A stretch of DNA of 48,252 nt from Alphaproteobacteria bacterium. GTDB taxonomy: Bacteria; Pseudomonadota; Alphaproteobacteria; UBA9219. The stretch lies in contig JARLJD010000216.1 of the NCBI GenBank assembly GCA_031291395.1, forward strand, positions 1 through 48,252, in the 5' to 3' direction. This document shows, piece by piece, positions 16,478 through 25,189 of the stretch. The notes beneath the pieces were generated by a model. That model did not search any database. It was not told where the DNA came from and was given only the letters and a program-made list of their open reading frames with translations. Positions within the stretch are counted from its first letter, which is position 1, and each line of letters starts with the position of its first letter. A program made the position numbers and the translations under genes.

Positions 16478-16774
16478 ATGGATCAGGCTCTTCGAATTCT
16501 TTCCGTTTTATCCGAACCCACGCGCTTTGAGGCGATGCGCCTTCTTTGGGATGGCCGCGAGCATTGCGTGTGCGAACTTATGGAGGTTCTGGCCAAGGGC
16601 CAGTCCACCATGTCGCGCCATATGGCCGCTCTTAAAAAGGCCGGTCTTGTCGTGGACAGGCGGGATGCGCAATGGGTGCGCTATGCGCGCAATCCTCGAC
16701 TCTCCAAAGCGGTGGTCGCGCTCATCGAAGCTGCGTTTGATCTTGGCAGCCCGTCCAAAAGGAAAGCCGCATGA
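16478..16774 (+). CDS. ArsR-family metalloregulator
   Basis: This 98-residue winged-helix repressor has Cys30 and Cys32 in HCVCEL, the ELCVCDL-type thiolate site of arsenite/antimonite sensors on the recognition-side helix. The DNA-binding helix is STMSRHMAALKKAGLV. Binding of As(III) or a similar thiophilic metal should release it from DNA. The start at 16478 has AGAGAGG upstream; an earlier in-frame ATG at 16445 lies in the operator. The stop overlaps the permease start (ATGA), so the two form an operon. Confidence 0.88.
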   Translation: MDQALRILSVLSEPTRFEAMRLLWDGREHCVCELMEVLAKGQSTMSRHMAALKKAGLVVDRRDAQWVRYARNPRLSKAVVALIEAAFDLGSPSKRKAA

Positions 16775-17850
16775 AATGCCCGTGCCAATGTCAGGCCGAA
16801 GCCGTCGTTACGCAAGATAGCAAAGCGAAGCCGCCCACGCGCGTTTGGGTCGGCGGCACGCTGCTTTTCCTCGCGGTTTGGGTTCTTTTGTACAGCCAGC
16901 TCCCCCCGTTTTCCGCATGGCTTGTCGCTCAATTCCCTATAACACAAACGAGCCATCTTCATGAGGCGCTGGCCTTCTTCTTTTACGATACGCCCAAGGT
17001 TCTGATGCTGCTGACGCTCGCTGTTTTCCTGATGGGCATTATGCGCAGCTTCTTTTCTCCGGAGCGCACCCGCGCGATGCTGGCGGGAAAAAACGAAGGG
17101 CTCGGTAACATTGCCGCCGCTTGCCTTGGGATCGTAACGCCTTTTTGTTCTTGTTCCGCCGTTCCGCTGTTTATCGGTTTTGTGTCCGCTGGCGTTCCGC
17201 TCGGCGTGACGTTTTCTTTTCTGATCTCGGCTCCGATGGTCAATGAAATCGCCCTTGGCCTTTTATTCGGCCTTGTCGGTTGGAAAATTGCGCTGGCCTA
17301 TCTGTCCTTCGGGCTGGGCGTAGCCATCGTCGCAGGCTGGATCATCGGGCGTTTTCATCTTGAAGGCTGGCTTGAAGACTGGGTGCGCGATGCCCGCACA
17401 GGCGCTTCCCGTTTGCCAGCTACACAAACAACCGCCGTTGACCGGATCAAGGAAGGCCTTACGGCCGTTCGGGAAATCGTCGGCAAGGTCTGGCCGTGGA
17501 TGATAGCAGGCATCGCCGCCGGAGCCTTCATTCATGGCTATGCGCCCGCAGATCTTTTGGCATCAATTATGGGGAAGGACGCATGGTGGTCGGTTCCGGC
17601 TTCCGTGCTGGTAGGGATCCCTTTATATTCGAACGCGGCGGGAATTATTCCAGTTGTCGAGGCGCTTTTGGGCAAGGGTGCGGCCCTTGGCACGGTGCTG
17701 GCCTTCATGATGTCCGTGACGGCGCTTTCGCTGCCGGAAGCCATCATTCTTCGCAAGGTTTTGTCGATGCGGTTGATCGTCGTTTATTTCAGCGTCGTCG
17801 CGATCGGCATTTTGGCGGTAGGTTATTTGTTTAACGCCTTCTTTGTATAA
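16771..17850 (+). CDS. ArsP-type permease (DUF318)
   Basis: The 359-residue membrane protein has about nine to ten helices. It carries the permease signature TPFCSCSAVPLF (Cys126 and Cys128), and SAPMVNEIALG and PLYSNAAGIIPVVEAL in the second half, as in ArsP/DUF318 permeases that export trivalent organoarsenicals or other soft metals. The N-terminus is unusual: CPCQC at residues 3-7 offers three thiols for metal capture. Coupled by overlap to the ArsR regulator, it is very likely the regulated efflux pump. Confidence 0.85.
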   Translation: MKCPCQCQAEAVVTQDSKAKPPTRVWVGGTLLFLAVWVLLYSQLPPFSAWLVAQFPITQTSHLHEALAFFFYDTPKVLMLLTLAVFLMGIMRSFFSPERTRAMLAGKNEGLGNIAAACLGIVTPFCSCSAVPLFIGFVSAGVPLGVTFSFLISAPMVNEIALGLLFGLVGWKIALAYLSFGLGVAIVAGWIIGRFHLEGWLEDWVRDARTGASRLPATQTTAVDRIKEGLTAVREIVGKVWPWMIAGIAAGAFIHGYAPADLLASIMGKDAWWSVPASVLVGIPLYSNAAGIIPVVEALLGKGAALGTVLAFMMSVTALSLPEAIILRKVLSMRLIVVYFSVVAIGILAVGYLFNAFFV

Positions 17851-17969
17851 ATCCGTTTATCCTTCTCATACTCACGCGTCTTCACAGAACAACTCAAACT
17901 CTTTTTTCTAGTTGCTCGTGGCGCTTAATGTCTGGCGTCGGAAGTCGCCACGTTGTGTCTTGAAGAAAG

Positions 17970-18044
17970 TGGTGGGCGCAACAGGGATTGAACCTGTGAC
18001 CCCTACCATGTCAAGGTAGTGCTCTCCCGCTGAGCTATGCGCCC
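17970..18044 (-). tRNA. tRNA-Val(GAC)
   Basis: The reverse strand folds into a complete cloverleaf: acceptor GGGCGCA/TGCGCCC, D-arm GCTC/GAGC, anticodon stem CTACC/GGTAG with loop TTGACAT (anticodon GAC, valine), T-arm ACAGG/CCTGT with TTCAATC. CCA is encoded at the 3' end (17970-17972). It is 75 nt long. The flanking 17851-17969 shows nothing else. Confidence 0.97.
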
Positions 18045-18159
18045 ACTCTCAAGTTGCAGGGTTTTATGATTTTAACGGGTTTTGGGCAAGATAAAAAAAC
18101 GGGGCAGGATTATATTTGCTTTTTCCCGCTTTTTTGGCTCTTTTCAAGTTGTGTTTTTG

Positions 18160-18230
18160 CGTAGGGGCGGCTCCTCGCTGCGACTTCTTGTTTTTACAGC
18201 AACAGTCGCGGCTGGAAGCCGCTCCTACGG
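18160..18230. repeat. GTAGGAGCGGC-type palindromic repeat, diverged copy
   Basis: The left arm GTAGGGGCGGCTCCTCGCTG is followed by a short spacer and the right arm GTCGCGGCTGGAAGCCGCTC with CTAC. This is the same family as the perfect hairpin at 23629-23706. The left arm is diverged. It lies in the leader of the uracil-DNA glycosylase gene. Confidence 0.7.
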
Positions 18231-18267
18231 AAAAACACAACCCGCACCCGCCTGTGGTATATTTCCT

Positions 18268-18897
18268 ATGCAACATACTCTACGATTTCCTGAATCTGTT
18301 CAGAAGGCCGCAAAGATCCCCTTTGCCGATTACAGCTTTCCGTCCTCGGTTAAAGGCTGGAATGGGCTGGCGTTGGTGGGCGAGGCGCCGGGGGCGGAGG
18401 AGGCGCGGCTGGGGCGGCCTTTTGTCGGGCGCAGCGGGCAGCTTCTGGATAAAATGCTGGAAAATGCGGGGATCGAGCGCGCGGCGTGTTTGATCGCCAA
18501 TGTTTTTCGCTTTCAGCCGCCGGGGAATAAAGTCGATCATTTCTTTGCGTCGCGTCGGGCGGCGGCGGCGGAAGGTTTTGCTTTGGCAGAGAGTTTTGGG
18601 AAATTCGGCAGCGCGTACTGCCGCGCTGAATTTGCCGTGGAGCTTGAGCATCTGCGCGATGTTCTGGCACGGGAGAAACCGCTGGGGATCGTCGCGCTGG
18701 GGCGCACGCCTTTGTGGGCGCTGACGGGGGAAAACGGGCTTTTGGACAAGGTCGGACGCACGTTGCCTTGCCGGTTCTTGCCTTCGGCTCCGGTGATTCC
18801 GACTTATCATCCGAGTTTTATCTTGCGCGGCAACTGGAAATTACAAGAGGGGTGGTTGGGGCATTTCCGTGCGGCAAGGGAAAGGGCGAGGTTCTGA
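18268..18897 (+). CDS. Uracil-DNA glycosylase, family 4-like without Fe-S cysteines
   Basis: This 209-residue protein has the family 4/5 active-site region GEAPGAEEARLGRPFVGRSG, then NVFRFQPPGNK, IVALGRTPLWALTG and the His in PTYHPSF. It should remove uracil from DNA in base-excision repair. The N-terminal Cys pair that helps ligate the 4Fe-4S cluster in family 4 is missing, and the usual Cys before RPP is Phe (FRFQPP), so no cluster is expected. A segment around residues 95-120 appears inserted. The start chosen is the ATG at 18268, just after a palindromic repeat; no strong ribosome site is seen. Confidence 0.85.
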   Translation: MQHTLRFPESVQKAAKIPFADYSFPSSVKGWNGLALVGEAPGAEEARLGRPFVGRSGQLLDKMLENAGIERAACLIANVFRFQPPGNKVDHFFASRRAAAAEGFALAESFGKFGSAYCRAEFAVELEHLRDVLAREKPLGIVALGRTPLWALTGENGLLDKVGRTLPCRFLPSAPVIPTYHPSFILRGNWKLQEGWLGHFRAARERARF

Positions 18898-19057
18898 GGT
18901 TTTAAGAAAACGGGGAATGCGGCACTGTGCCTGATGCAGCCCGCCCCCCTGTTTCGCTGAACCGAGTTTTCATTGAGTCCGTTGGCATGCGGGGTTCCTC
19001 GTTGAGGTTCTTGCGGCTCCGCAAGGCGTTTTCCGCCGCTTTCCCACGCAAGCATAC

Positions 19058-19084
19058 AAACCGCCGCCTTGAGGCGGCGGTTTT
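19058..19084. terminator. Hairpin terminator between rpsP and the UDG gene
   Basis: AAACCGCCGCC-TTGA-GGCGGCGGTTT is a perfect stem followed by T residues. It lies 25 bp after the rpsP stop (minus strand) and is nearly symmetrical, so it may also end transcripts from the plus strand. Confidence 0.65.
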
Positions 19085-19109
19085 GCAAGGGATAACAACC
19101 GAGAAAGCT

Positions 19110-19493
19110 TTACGCCGCTGGCGCTTCCGCCGGAGCCGCCGTGGCTTCCGCCGCCTTGGCCGCAGCTTCCGCCGCCGCCTTCAGGCGTTCCTGCGCTTTG
19201 GCGCGGGGCGCGGACTTCTTGGGCGACGGACGGTATTCGACCTTGGGGCCGAAACCTGCCGCGTGGATGAAACGCGCGACGCGTTCGCTGGGTTGCGCAC
19301 CGTTCTTGATCCAATGTTTGATGCGTTCCTCGACCAAAACCACGCGCTTGGGATCTTCCTTGGGCAGCATCGGATTGTAGGTGCCGACCTTCTCGATAAA
19401 GCGCCCGTCGCGCGGGCTGCGGCTATCCGCCACGACGATTTGATAAAATGGACGCTTTTTCGCGCCGTGACGGGTCATGCGTAGAACTAACAT
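19110..19493 (-). CDS. rpsP: Ribosomal protein S16
   Basis: The 127-residue protein begins [18 protein letters not shown] and continues [18 protein letters not shown], the S16 core that binds 16S rRNA during early 30S assembly. The tail beyond about residue 90 is an Ala/Lys/Glu-rich extension typical of alphaproteobacterial S16. It lies downstream of ffh on the same strand. The common followers rimM, trmD and rplS are absent; a terminator comes next. Confidence 0.97.
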   Translation of the reverse strand: MLVLRMTRHGAKKRPFYQIVVADSRSPRDGRFIEKVGTYNPMLPKEDPKRVVLVEERIKHWIKNGAQPSERVARFIHAAGFGPKVEYRPSPKKSAPRAKAQERLKAAAEAAAKAAEATAAPAEAPAA

Positions 19494-19538
19494 TTACTTT
19501 TTCCTTCTTTCTTTGTGTTGATTAAAAACCGCCTTGCC

Positions 19539-19568
19539 CCGTCATTCCCTCGAAAGCGGGAATGACGG
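19539..19568. repeat. GTCATTCCCGC-type short palindrome
   Basis: The perfect 11 bp arms CCGTCATTCCC and GGGAATGACGG are separated by an 8 bp loop, between rpsP and ffh. It belongs to the same family as copies at 31221, 33076, 44333 and 48098. Confidence 0.8.
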
Positions 19569-19600
19569 AACCCAGCAATACCGCTTCTAGAAACCTTTAC

Positions 19601-20953
19601 TCATCTTCCCCCAAACTTCGTCCCCATAGACCTCATAAACCCCGATTTCCCCAGCTTCTGCACCTGTTTCATCATCTTCTGCATTTCAAGGAATTGCTTG
19701 ATCAACCGATTGACGTCGGCGACATCCACGCCTGCGCCCGCCGCAATGCGCCGCTTGCGCGAGGCTTGCAGCAAATCGGCGTTTTTGCGTTCGGCTTTGG
19801 TCATCGACTGGATGATCGCCTCTTGCCGCTTGATGATTTTGTCGTCGATATTGGCGTTTTTAAGCTGATCCTTGATCTTGCCCATGCCCGGCAGCAAATT
19901 CATCAAACCGCCCATGCCGCCCATCTTGCGCATCTGCTGCATCTGCTTGGCGAGGTCGTTGAAGTCGAAACGCTCGCCCGACATGACTTTCTTGGCCATC
20001 GCTTCGGCTTCGTTCATGTCGATCGTCGCCGCCGCTTTTTCAACCAGCGAAACGACGTCGCCCATGCCCAAAATGCGTCCGGCGAGGCGGTCGGGATGAT
20101 AGGGTTCCAAAGCGTCGGTCTTTTCGCCTACGCCCAGAAATTTGATCGGCTTGCCGGTCACGGCGCGCATCGACAAAGCCGCGCCGCCGCGCGCGTCGCC
20201 GTCGATGCGCGTCAGGATAATGCCGGTGACGCCGACTTTTTGCTCGAATTGCTTGGCGGTGTTGACGGCGTCTTGTCCCGTCATCGCGTCGACGACCAGA
20301 AGGCTCTCATGCGGTTGTGCAATATCGCGCACCGCCGCGGCTTCGGCCATAAGCTCTTCGTCGATCGCCAAGCGTCCGGCGGTATCCAAAATAACGACGT
20401 CGAAAACTTCCCGACGCGCGACATCCACGGCGCGGCGGGCGATATCCACCGGCTGTTGCCCGCCGACGATCGGCAAAACAGAAATGCCGATCTGCTTGCC
20501 GAGAACAAATAGTTGCTCCTGCGCGGCAGGACGCTGCACATCGAGCGAGGCCAGTAGGACTTTTTTATTATCTTTGTTCGTTAAGAACTTGGCGAGTTTT
20601 GCCGAGGTTGTCGTCTTGCCTGAACCTTGCAACCCCAACATCATGATGACGACAGGCGGCGCGACATTGAGGTTCAAAGGCTCGGCCTGTGTCCCCAGCA
20701 GTTCGACCAGATTGTCATGCACGATCTTGATGACTTGCTGCCCGGGCGTGACCGAGCGCAAGACTTCCTGCCCGACCGCGCGTTCCTTGACTTTGGCGGT
20801 AAAGTCCTTGACGACTTCCAGCGCGACATCGGCTTCCAGCAGCGCCACGCGCACTTCGCGCATGGCCTCGGCCACGTCGGCTTCGTTCAAAGCCCCGCGT
20901 CCCGTCAACCGGTCGAAAATGCCGGTTAATTTGCTGCTTAAACTGTCAAACAC
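19601..20953 (-). CDS. ffh: Signal recognition particle protein Ffh (SRP54)
   Basis: This 450-residue GTPase of the signal recognition particle binds signal sequences with 4.5S RNA and docks to FtsY. It has an N domain, a G domain with GLQGSGKTTTSAKLAKFL and DTAGRL, and a Met-rich M domain (QMQQMRKMGGMGGLMNLLPGM region). The start is taken as GTG at 20953 (reading V/M-FDSLSSKLTGIFDRL), with AGAGGA just upstream. The frame stays open to 21043, but the extra residues do not match the family. A stable hairpin sits in its leader. Confidence 0.95.
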   Translation of the reverse strand: MFDSLSSKLTGIFDRLTGRGALNEADVAEAMREVRVALLEADVALEVVKDFTAKVKERAVGQEVLRSVTPGQQVIKIVHDNLVELLGTQAEPLNLNVAPPVVIMMLGLQGSGKTTTSAKLAKFLTNKDNKKVLLASLDVQRPAAQEQLFVLGKQIGISVLPIVGGQQPVDIARRAVDVARREVFDVVILDTAGRLAIDEELMAEAAAVRDIAQPHESLLVVDAMTGQDAVNTAKQFEQKVGVTGIILTRIDGDARGGAALSMRAVTGKPIKFLGVGEKTDALEPYHPDRLAGRILGMGDVVSLVEKAAATIDMNEAEAMAKKVMSGERFDFNDLAKQMQQMRKMGGMGGLMNLLPGMGKIKDQLKNANIDDKIIKRQEAIIQSMTKAERKNADLLQASRKRRIAAGAGVDVADVNRLIKQFLEMQKMMKQVQKLGKSGFMRSMGTKFGGR

Positions 20954-20982
20954 GTCTGTCCTCTGACTCCCAAACACCATCG

Positions 20983-21011
20983 GGCCTGTGCACGCCACGC
21001 GTGGACAGGCC
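20983..21011 (-). promoter_or_regulatory. Hairpin in the ffh leader
   Basis: GGCCTGTGCACGC and GCGTGGACAGGCC are 13 bp arms with a single mismatch and a 3 bp loop, 30 bp upstream of the ffh start. It could be an attenuator, a protein-binding site or a repeat remnant; the sequence alone does not say which. Confidence 0.4.
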
Positions 21012-21235
21012 TTACGCCCTTTTTCCAAGGAACGCATCCGCAAGCGACAAAGCTTACCGCAGTTAACCGGAAATGTGGCGCGTCAATAGCAAGAAAGCCA
21101 AAATATGTCAATTATCTTGAAAACCTAGATTAAACTTGACAACGCAAGCCGTTTTCACGACATTGCGCCCCTTCCCGCTTTTTAAGGCGGCGCGGGCCGA
21201 TCAAGCATTTAGATAAACGACTCAGGATACATGAC

Positions 21236-21415
21236 ATGGCTAAAACAAAGAACGATATCAAGCTGGTCAGCTCGGCTAACACGGGCTTTTTTTACGTGAC
21301 CAAGAAGAACCCCAAGAACAACACCAAGAAGCTTGAGCTGAAAAAATACGACCCCGTCGCGCGTAAGCATGTCACGTTTAAAGAAGGCAAGATCAAGGAA
21401 GGCAAGAAGTCGTAG
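21236..21415 (+). CDS. rpmG: Ribosomal protein L33
   Basis: The 59-residue protein reads [20 protein letters not shown], then [20 protein letters not shown] and [14 protein letters not shown]. This is L33 of the large subunit in its Cys-free (non-zinc) form. The ATG follows CAGGA. It is transcribed alone, 282 bp from ffh on the opposite strand. Confidence 0.95.
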   Translation: MAKTKNDIKLVSSANTGFFYVTKKNPKNNTKKLELKKYDPVARKHVTFKEGKIKEGKKS

Positions 21416-21526
21416 GCTTCTTTTCCGTTCGCGCGTTCTCTTCAAATGATAAAGTAACATTGTGTCGCCAAAGTTGAGTTTCTTTTGGCGCAAGTTGGCT
21501 TATTGTCTTTCCGGTTACTCCCAGAT

Positions 21527-21694
21527 CTTCGTCATTCCGCAAAATTTGCTTTTTTGCCCTTTCTTGCAAAAATGCAAATTTATGCGGAATCCCATTTGTT
21601 TTTCTTGTTGCGGAAAAGGAACCAAATGGGATTCCGGATAAAATCGCATTTTTGCAAGAAAGGGCAAAAAAGCGATTTTTCCGGAATGACGAAG
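21527..21694. repeat. Long inverted repeat between rpmG and glmS
   Basis: Arms of about 70 bp (21528-21598 and 21623-21693) are imperfect complements. They begin TTCGTCATTCCGC and end GCGATTTTTCCGGAATGACGAA, with the shared block TTTTTGCCCTTTCTTGCAAA. A spacer of 24 bp separates them. It looks like a non-autonomous MITE-type element of a family not otherwise seen here. It occupies most of the 21416-21762 gap; no gene is visible there. Confidence 0.8.
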
Positions 21695-21762
21695 AATTTT
21701 TAGCTTGTCTTTTGCTTGGGGGGTACATTTCTTGTTCTTATTAACCACGCGAGAGTCAATTC

Positions 21763-23583
21763 ATGTGCGGCATTGTAGGATTTATCGGCAAACGTCAGGC
21801 TTCTCCCCTTCTTCTCGACGGCTTGCAACGGCTGGAATATCGCGGCTATGACAGCGCGGGGCTGGCGACGTTGGTCGACGGGAACATCGAAACCCGCCGC
21901 GCCGAGGGCAAGCTTTACAAGCTGGCCGAGCGGCTCGTCGAACAGCCTTTGCCCGGCACTGTCGGCATCGGGCATACGCGTTGGGCCACGCACGGCAAGC
22001 CGACCGAGGCCAACGCGCACCCGCATGCGACCGATCTTGTCGCCGTCGTGCATAACGGCATTATCGAGAATTACCGCGAGCTGCGCTCTGAGCTGGAAAA
22101 AGAAGGCTGTGTGTTCGCCTCGGAAACCGACACCGAATCCATCGCGCATCTGATCAGCGTCTATCTGCGCCGTGGCCTGACGCCGCAGCAAGCGACCGAA
22201 GCCGCGCTTAAAAGGCTGGACGGCGCGTTCGCCATCGGCGTTATCTTCAAAGGGCACGGCGATCTGTTGATCGGCGCGCGGCGCGGCAGCCCGTTGGCGC
22301 TGGGCTATGGCGAGGGGGAAATGTATATCGGCTCCGACGCTTTGGCTCTCGCGCCCTTGACCAACCGCATCGCGTATCTGGAGGAAGGCGATTGGGCCGA
22401 ACTTTACGCCGATAAAATCATCGTCCACGATGCCGACGGCAAAACGGTTGAACGCAAAATCCACATTACCGCTTTATCCGGCGCGATGATCGGCAAAGGC
22501 CAATATCGCCATTTCATGCTCAAGGAAATTTTCGAGCAGCCCGCCGTCATCGGCGACACCTTGTCGACAATGGTAACGCCAAACGGCGAACTGACTTTGC
22601 CGCTTCTGCCCTTCGATTGGAAAAAAGTCTCGCGCCTCACGATCATCGCTTGCGGCACGGCGTCTTATGCCGGTCTTGTCGCCAAATATTGGTTCGAGCA
22701 ATTGGCGCGTTTGCCGGTGGAACTCGATATCGCCTCCGAATTTCGTTACCGCGAAGCCCCCATGCCCGAAGGCGGCGTGACGATCGCCGTGTCGCAATCG
22801 GGAGAAACGGCGGACACGCTCGCCGCTTTGCATTACGCCAAGGCGCAGGGGCAGAAGATTCTGTCCGTCGTAAATGTTCCGCAAAGCTCGATCGCGCGCG
22901 CTTCGGATATCGCCGTGCCGACGTTGGCGGGGCCGGAAATCGGAGTCGCCTCGACCAAAGCCTTCACCACGCAATTGGCGGTTCTGCTTTGTCTGGCGAT
23001 TGCGGCGGCCGAAGCGCGCGGCGCCCTCTCACCTGTTCGCGCCAAGGAAATTTTGCAGGCCTTGCGAGAACTCCCCGCGCTTATCAATCAGGTTTTGCGC
23101 GACGAGCATTATTTTCAGGAACTTGCTCAGAACATCAGCGACGCCCGCGACGTTTTGTATCTGGGGCGCGGTCTGCTTTATCCGCTGGCGATGGAAGGCG
23201 CGCTGAAACTCAAAGAGATTTCCTATATCCACGCCGAAGGCTATCCCGCTGGAGAAATGAAGCACGGCCCGATCGCCCTGATCGACGACGCTTTGCCGGT
23301 TGTTTTCCTCGCCCCCAGCGATGCGCTTTTTGAAAAAACCGCCTCGAACATTCAGGAAGTCATCGCTCGCGGCGGCAAGGTTATTCTCATCTCCGACAAG
23401 AAAGGCGTTGCCTCCATCGGCGCGAAGACATGGAAAAGCATCGCAATGCCTGAAGCGGATCCGGCGGTGTTGCCGTTGCTTTACGCTGTCCCCGTGCAAC
23501 TACTTGCCTACTACACCGCCATTGCCAAAGGAACCGACGTCGACCAACCCCGCAATCTGGCGAAAAGCGTGACGGTGGAGTAA
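21763..23583 (+). CDS. glmS: Glucosamine-6-phosphate synthase (isomerizing)
   Basis: The 606-residue enzyme makes glucosamine-6-phosphate from fructose-6-phosphate and glutamine, feeding peptidoglycan and LPS. The class II glutaminase domain begins MCGIVGFIGKRQ, with catalytic Cys2 and RLEYRGYDSAG. Two SIS domains follow (IACGTASYAGLVAKYWFEQ and SQSGETADTLAAL; later LGRGLLYPLAMEGALKLKEI). The C-terminus DQPRNLAKSVTVE is canonical. No glmU or glmM neighbour is present. The leader shows no ribozyme-like or recognised control element. Confidence 0.98.
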   Translation: MCGIVGFIGKRQASPLLLDGLQRLEYRGYDSAGLATLVDGNIETRRAEGKLYKLAERLVEQPLPGTVGIGHTRWATHGKPTEANAHPHATDLVAVVHNGIIENYRELRSELEKEGCVFASETDTESIAHLISVYLRRGLTPQQATEAALKRLDGAFAIGVIFKGHGDLLIGARRGSPLALGYGEGEMYIGSDALALAPLTNRIAYLEEGDWAELYADKIIVHDADGKTVERKIHITALSGAMIGKGQYRHFMLKEIFEQPAVIGDTLSTMVTPNGELTLPLLPFDWKKVSRLTIIACGTASYAGLVAKYWFEQLARLPVELDIASEFRYREAPMPEGGVTIAVSQSGETADTLAALHYAKAQGQKILSVVNVPQSSIARASDIAVPTLAGPEIGVASTKAFTTQLAVLLCLAIAAAEARGALSPVRAKEILQALRELPALINQVLRDEHYFQELAQNISDARDVLYLGRGLLYPLAMEGALKLKEISYIHAEGYPAGEMKHGPIALIDDALPVVFLAPSDALFEKTASNIQEVIARGGKVILISDKKGVASIGAKTWKSIAMPEADPAVLPLLYAVPVQLLAYYTAIAKGTDVDQPRNLAKSVTVE

Positions 23584-23628
23584 ACAATGGCGTTGCAAGA
23601 TGTATACTTCGCCGCGTCACAAATTATC

Positions 23629-23706
23629 TTTTCGTAGGAGCGGCTTCCAGCCGCGACTGGTGACGTCATAACAAAGGGTCGCGGCTGGAAGCCGCTCCTA
23701 CGAAAA
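23629..23706. repeat. GTAGGAGCGGC-type palindromic repeat, perfect copy
   Basis: TTTTCGTAGGAGCGGCTTCC plus AGCCGCGAC (23629-23657) is perfectly complementary to 23678-23706, with a 20 bp loop. Sequence 3' of it, ACAATTTATGGCGTGTC, is shared with the copy at 463-512, so the mobile or duplicated unit is longer than the hairpin. It lies between the convergent glmS and surA-like genes and may also work as a terminator. Confidence 0.9.
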
Positions 23707-23735
23707 ATAACAATTTATGGCGTGTCCCTCCCGCC

Positions 23736-25013
23736 CTACGAATCCTTCCCCAACCTCACATCCAGATAGGCGTTGCGGTGCAGGTCGCGCAGCAATCGCC
23801 TTGCTTGCAGTTCCAGTTTTTCCGTGCCGATCGAATGCATGATCGCGTCGCGGTTGATGCCGCTCTCGTCACGGCTGCAGACGAACAGAACCGCCGCGCC
23901 TTTGTCTGTTGCCAGAGGCTCGCTGGAGCCGCCCACTGCAACGCCCTGAACTTTGGACGCCAGCCATTCCGGCGCCTTGGCGGGGTTCATGTCGCCGAGT
24001 TTTTGCGCTTTCCAGCCCGGAAAAGACGCCAGCGTGTCGTTAAGGCTGGCGCAGCCTTTAAACGAAGCGCGCAGACGCGCGGCTTCTTGCATTGCCTTGT
24101 CTTTGTCGCCGTTCGCGTAAGCGCGGAAAGCTTGCATCAGATTGATGCTGGCTTTGGCGGGATCGCCCAGCGAGACGGTGCGTTTGTCGCGCACGGCCAG
24201 AATATGAAACCCATTCGAGGTGCGGATCGGATCGCTGATTTCGCCCGGGCTTGCCGCTGCCAACGCGCGGTTGAGTTCCGGCGATAGCTGGCCTTGTTGA
24301 ATCCAGCCCATATCTCCCCCTTGCGCTGCGCCCGCGCCTTGCGAGAACTGCCGCGCGATGGCGGAAAAATTCGCGCCGCTTTTAAGCTGTGCCACCAGAT
24401 TCTCGGCGGTTTGCCGCACTTGATCTTCGTCTTTCGGATTGTCCACGGTTAAAAGAATTTCGCTGACCAGAAATTCCTCTTTGCCCGCGTCGGCACGGAT
24501 GCGGTCGATGACGGCGTCGATCTCGTCGTCGCCGATCTCGATGTTCGGGCGCAACTCGCGTTGTACGACTTTGCTCCACAAAAGGCTGTCCCTGATCTCG
24601 TTGGTCAGCGCGTCGGCGGATGCGCCGTGGGCGGCGACGAAATCCAGCATGCTGCCCTGAATGTTGTTGTCTTTGGCGATGTGCGCCAGAGCCTCGTCAA
24701 TTTCCTCCTTGCTCACGCTGAGGTCGAGGCGTTTGGCTTCCTGCGCCTCCAGTTGCTCGTCGATCAGGCCGCGCAAAATCTGCGGCAGCAAATGCGCGCG
24801 CACCTCGGCATTGTCGGGCAAACCCGACGACAAAATGGCGAGCCGCATGCGTTGATCCAGATCGGTCGTGGTGATGACGTTGTCGTTGACGACGGCGGCT
24901 ATGCGCGTGCTGATATTGCTGGCAGGCGCGACCGTGGGCAGTTGGCCGACGCGTTGAGCCAAAGCCGGAAGCGGGAAGGATAAAAGCGCGAGAAGAACCA
25001 GTAGTTTTTTCAT
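23736..25013 (-). CDS. surA: SurA-like periplasmic peptidyl-prolyl isomerase
   Basis: The 425-residue protein has a signal peptide (MKKLLVLLALLSFPLPALA), a SurA N-terminal chaperone region (AAVVNDNVITTTDLDQRMRL, about 35-150), and one parvulin domain (about 185-285). The parvulin domain shows VSEILLT, FSAIARQFSQG, GGDMGWIQQGQLSPEL and NGFHILAVRDKR. It should assist outer-membrane protein folding in the periplasm. The start is placed at MKKLL (25013); a further ATG lies at 25022 and neither has a clear ribosome site. The usual neighbours lptD, pdxA and ksgA are not present. Confidence 0.9.
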   Translation of the reverse strand: MKKLLVLLALLSFPLPALAQRVGQLPTVAPASNISTRIAAVVNDNVITTTDLDQRMRLAILSSGLPDNAEVRAHLLPQILRGLIDEQLEAQEAKRLDLSVSKEEIDEALAHIAKDNNIQGSMLDFVAAHGASADALTNEIRDSLLWSKVVQRELRPNIEIGDDEIDAVIDRIRADAGKEEFLVSEILLTVDNPKDEDQVRQTAENLVAQLKSGANFSAIARQFSQGAGAAQGGDMGWIQQGQLSPELNRALAAASPGEISDPIRTSNGFHILAVRDKRTVSLGDPAKASINLMQAFRAYANGDKDKAMQEAARLRASFKGCASLNDTLASFPGWKAQKLGDMNPAKAPEWLASKVQGVAVGGSSEPLATDKGAAVLFVCSRDESGINRDAIMHSIGTEKLELQARRLLRDLHRNAYLDVRLGKDS

Positions 25014-25189
25014 GCGGGTCATGCGGGTAAGAGGGGAGAAACCCCTAAAGGCCGTCGTTCCCGCCCAGTATCGTAGCACGGGGAGGGCGTGACGGCTCTT
25101 GTGTTTAGTTACAGGAGGCGAGCCTAATGCGATTTTGGGGTTAGGGAAACGGTATTTTTTGTCTTCTCATATCTCTGTGACCCATTCCG

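Noticed and set aside
21236-21763. CRISPR-like spaced repeats near rpmG-glmS
   Set aside because: There are only two arms in inverted orientation; no direct repeats with regular spacers occur here or elsewhere in the window.
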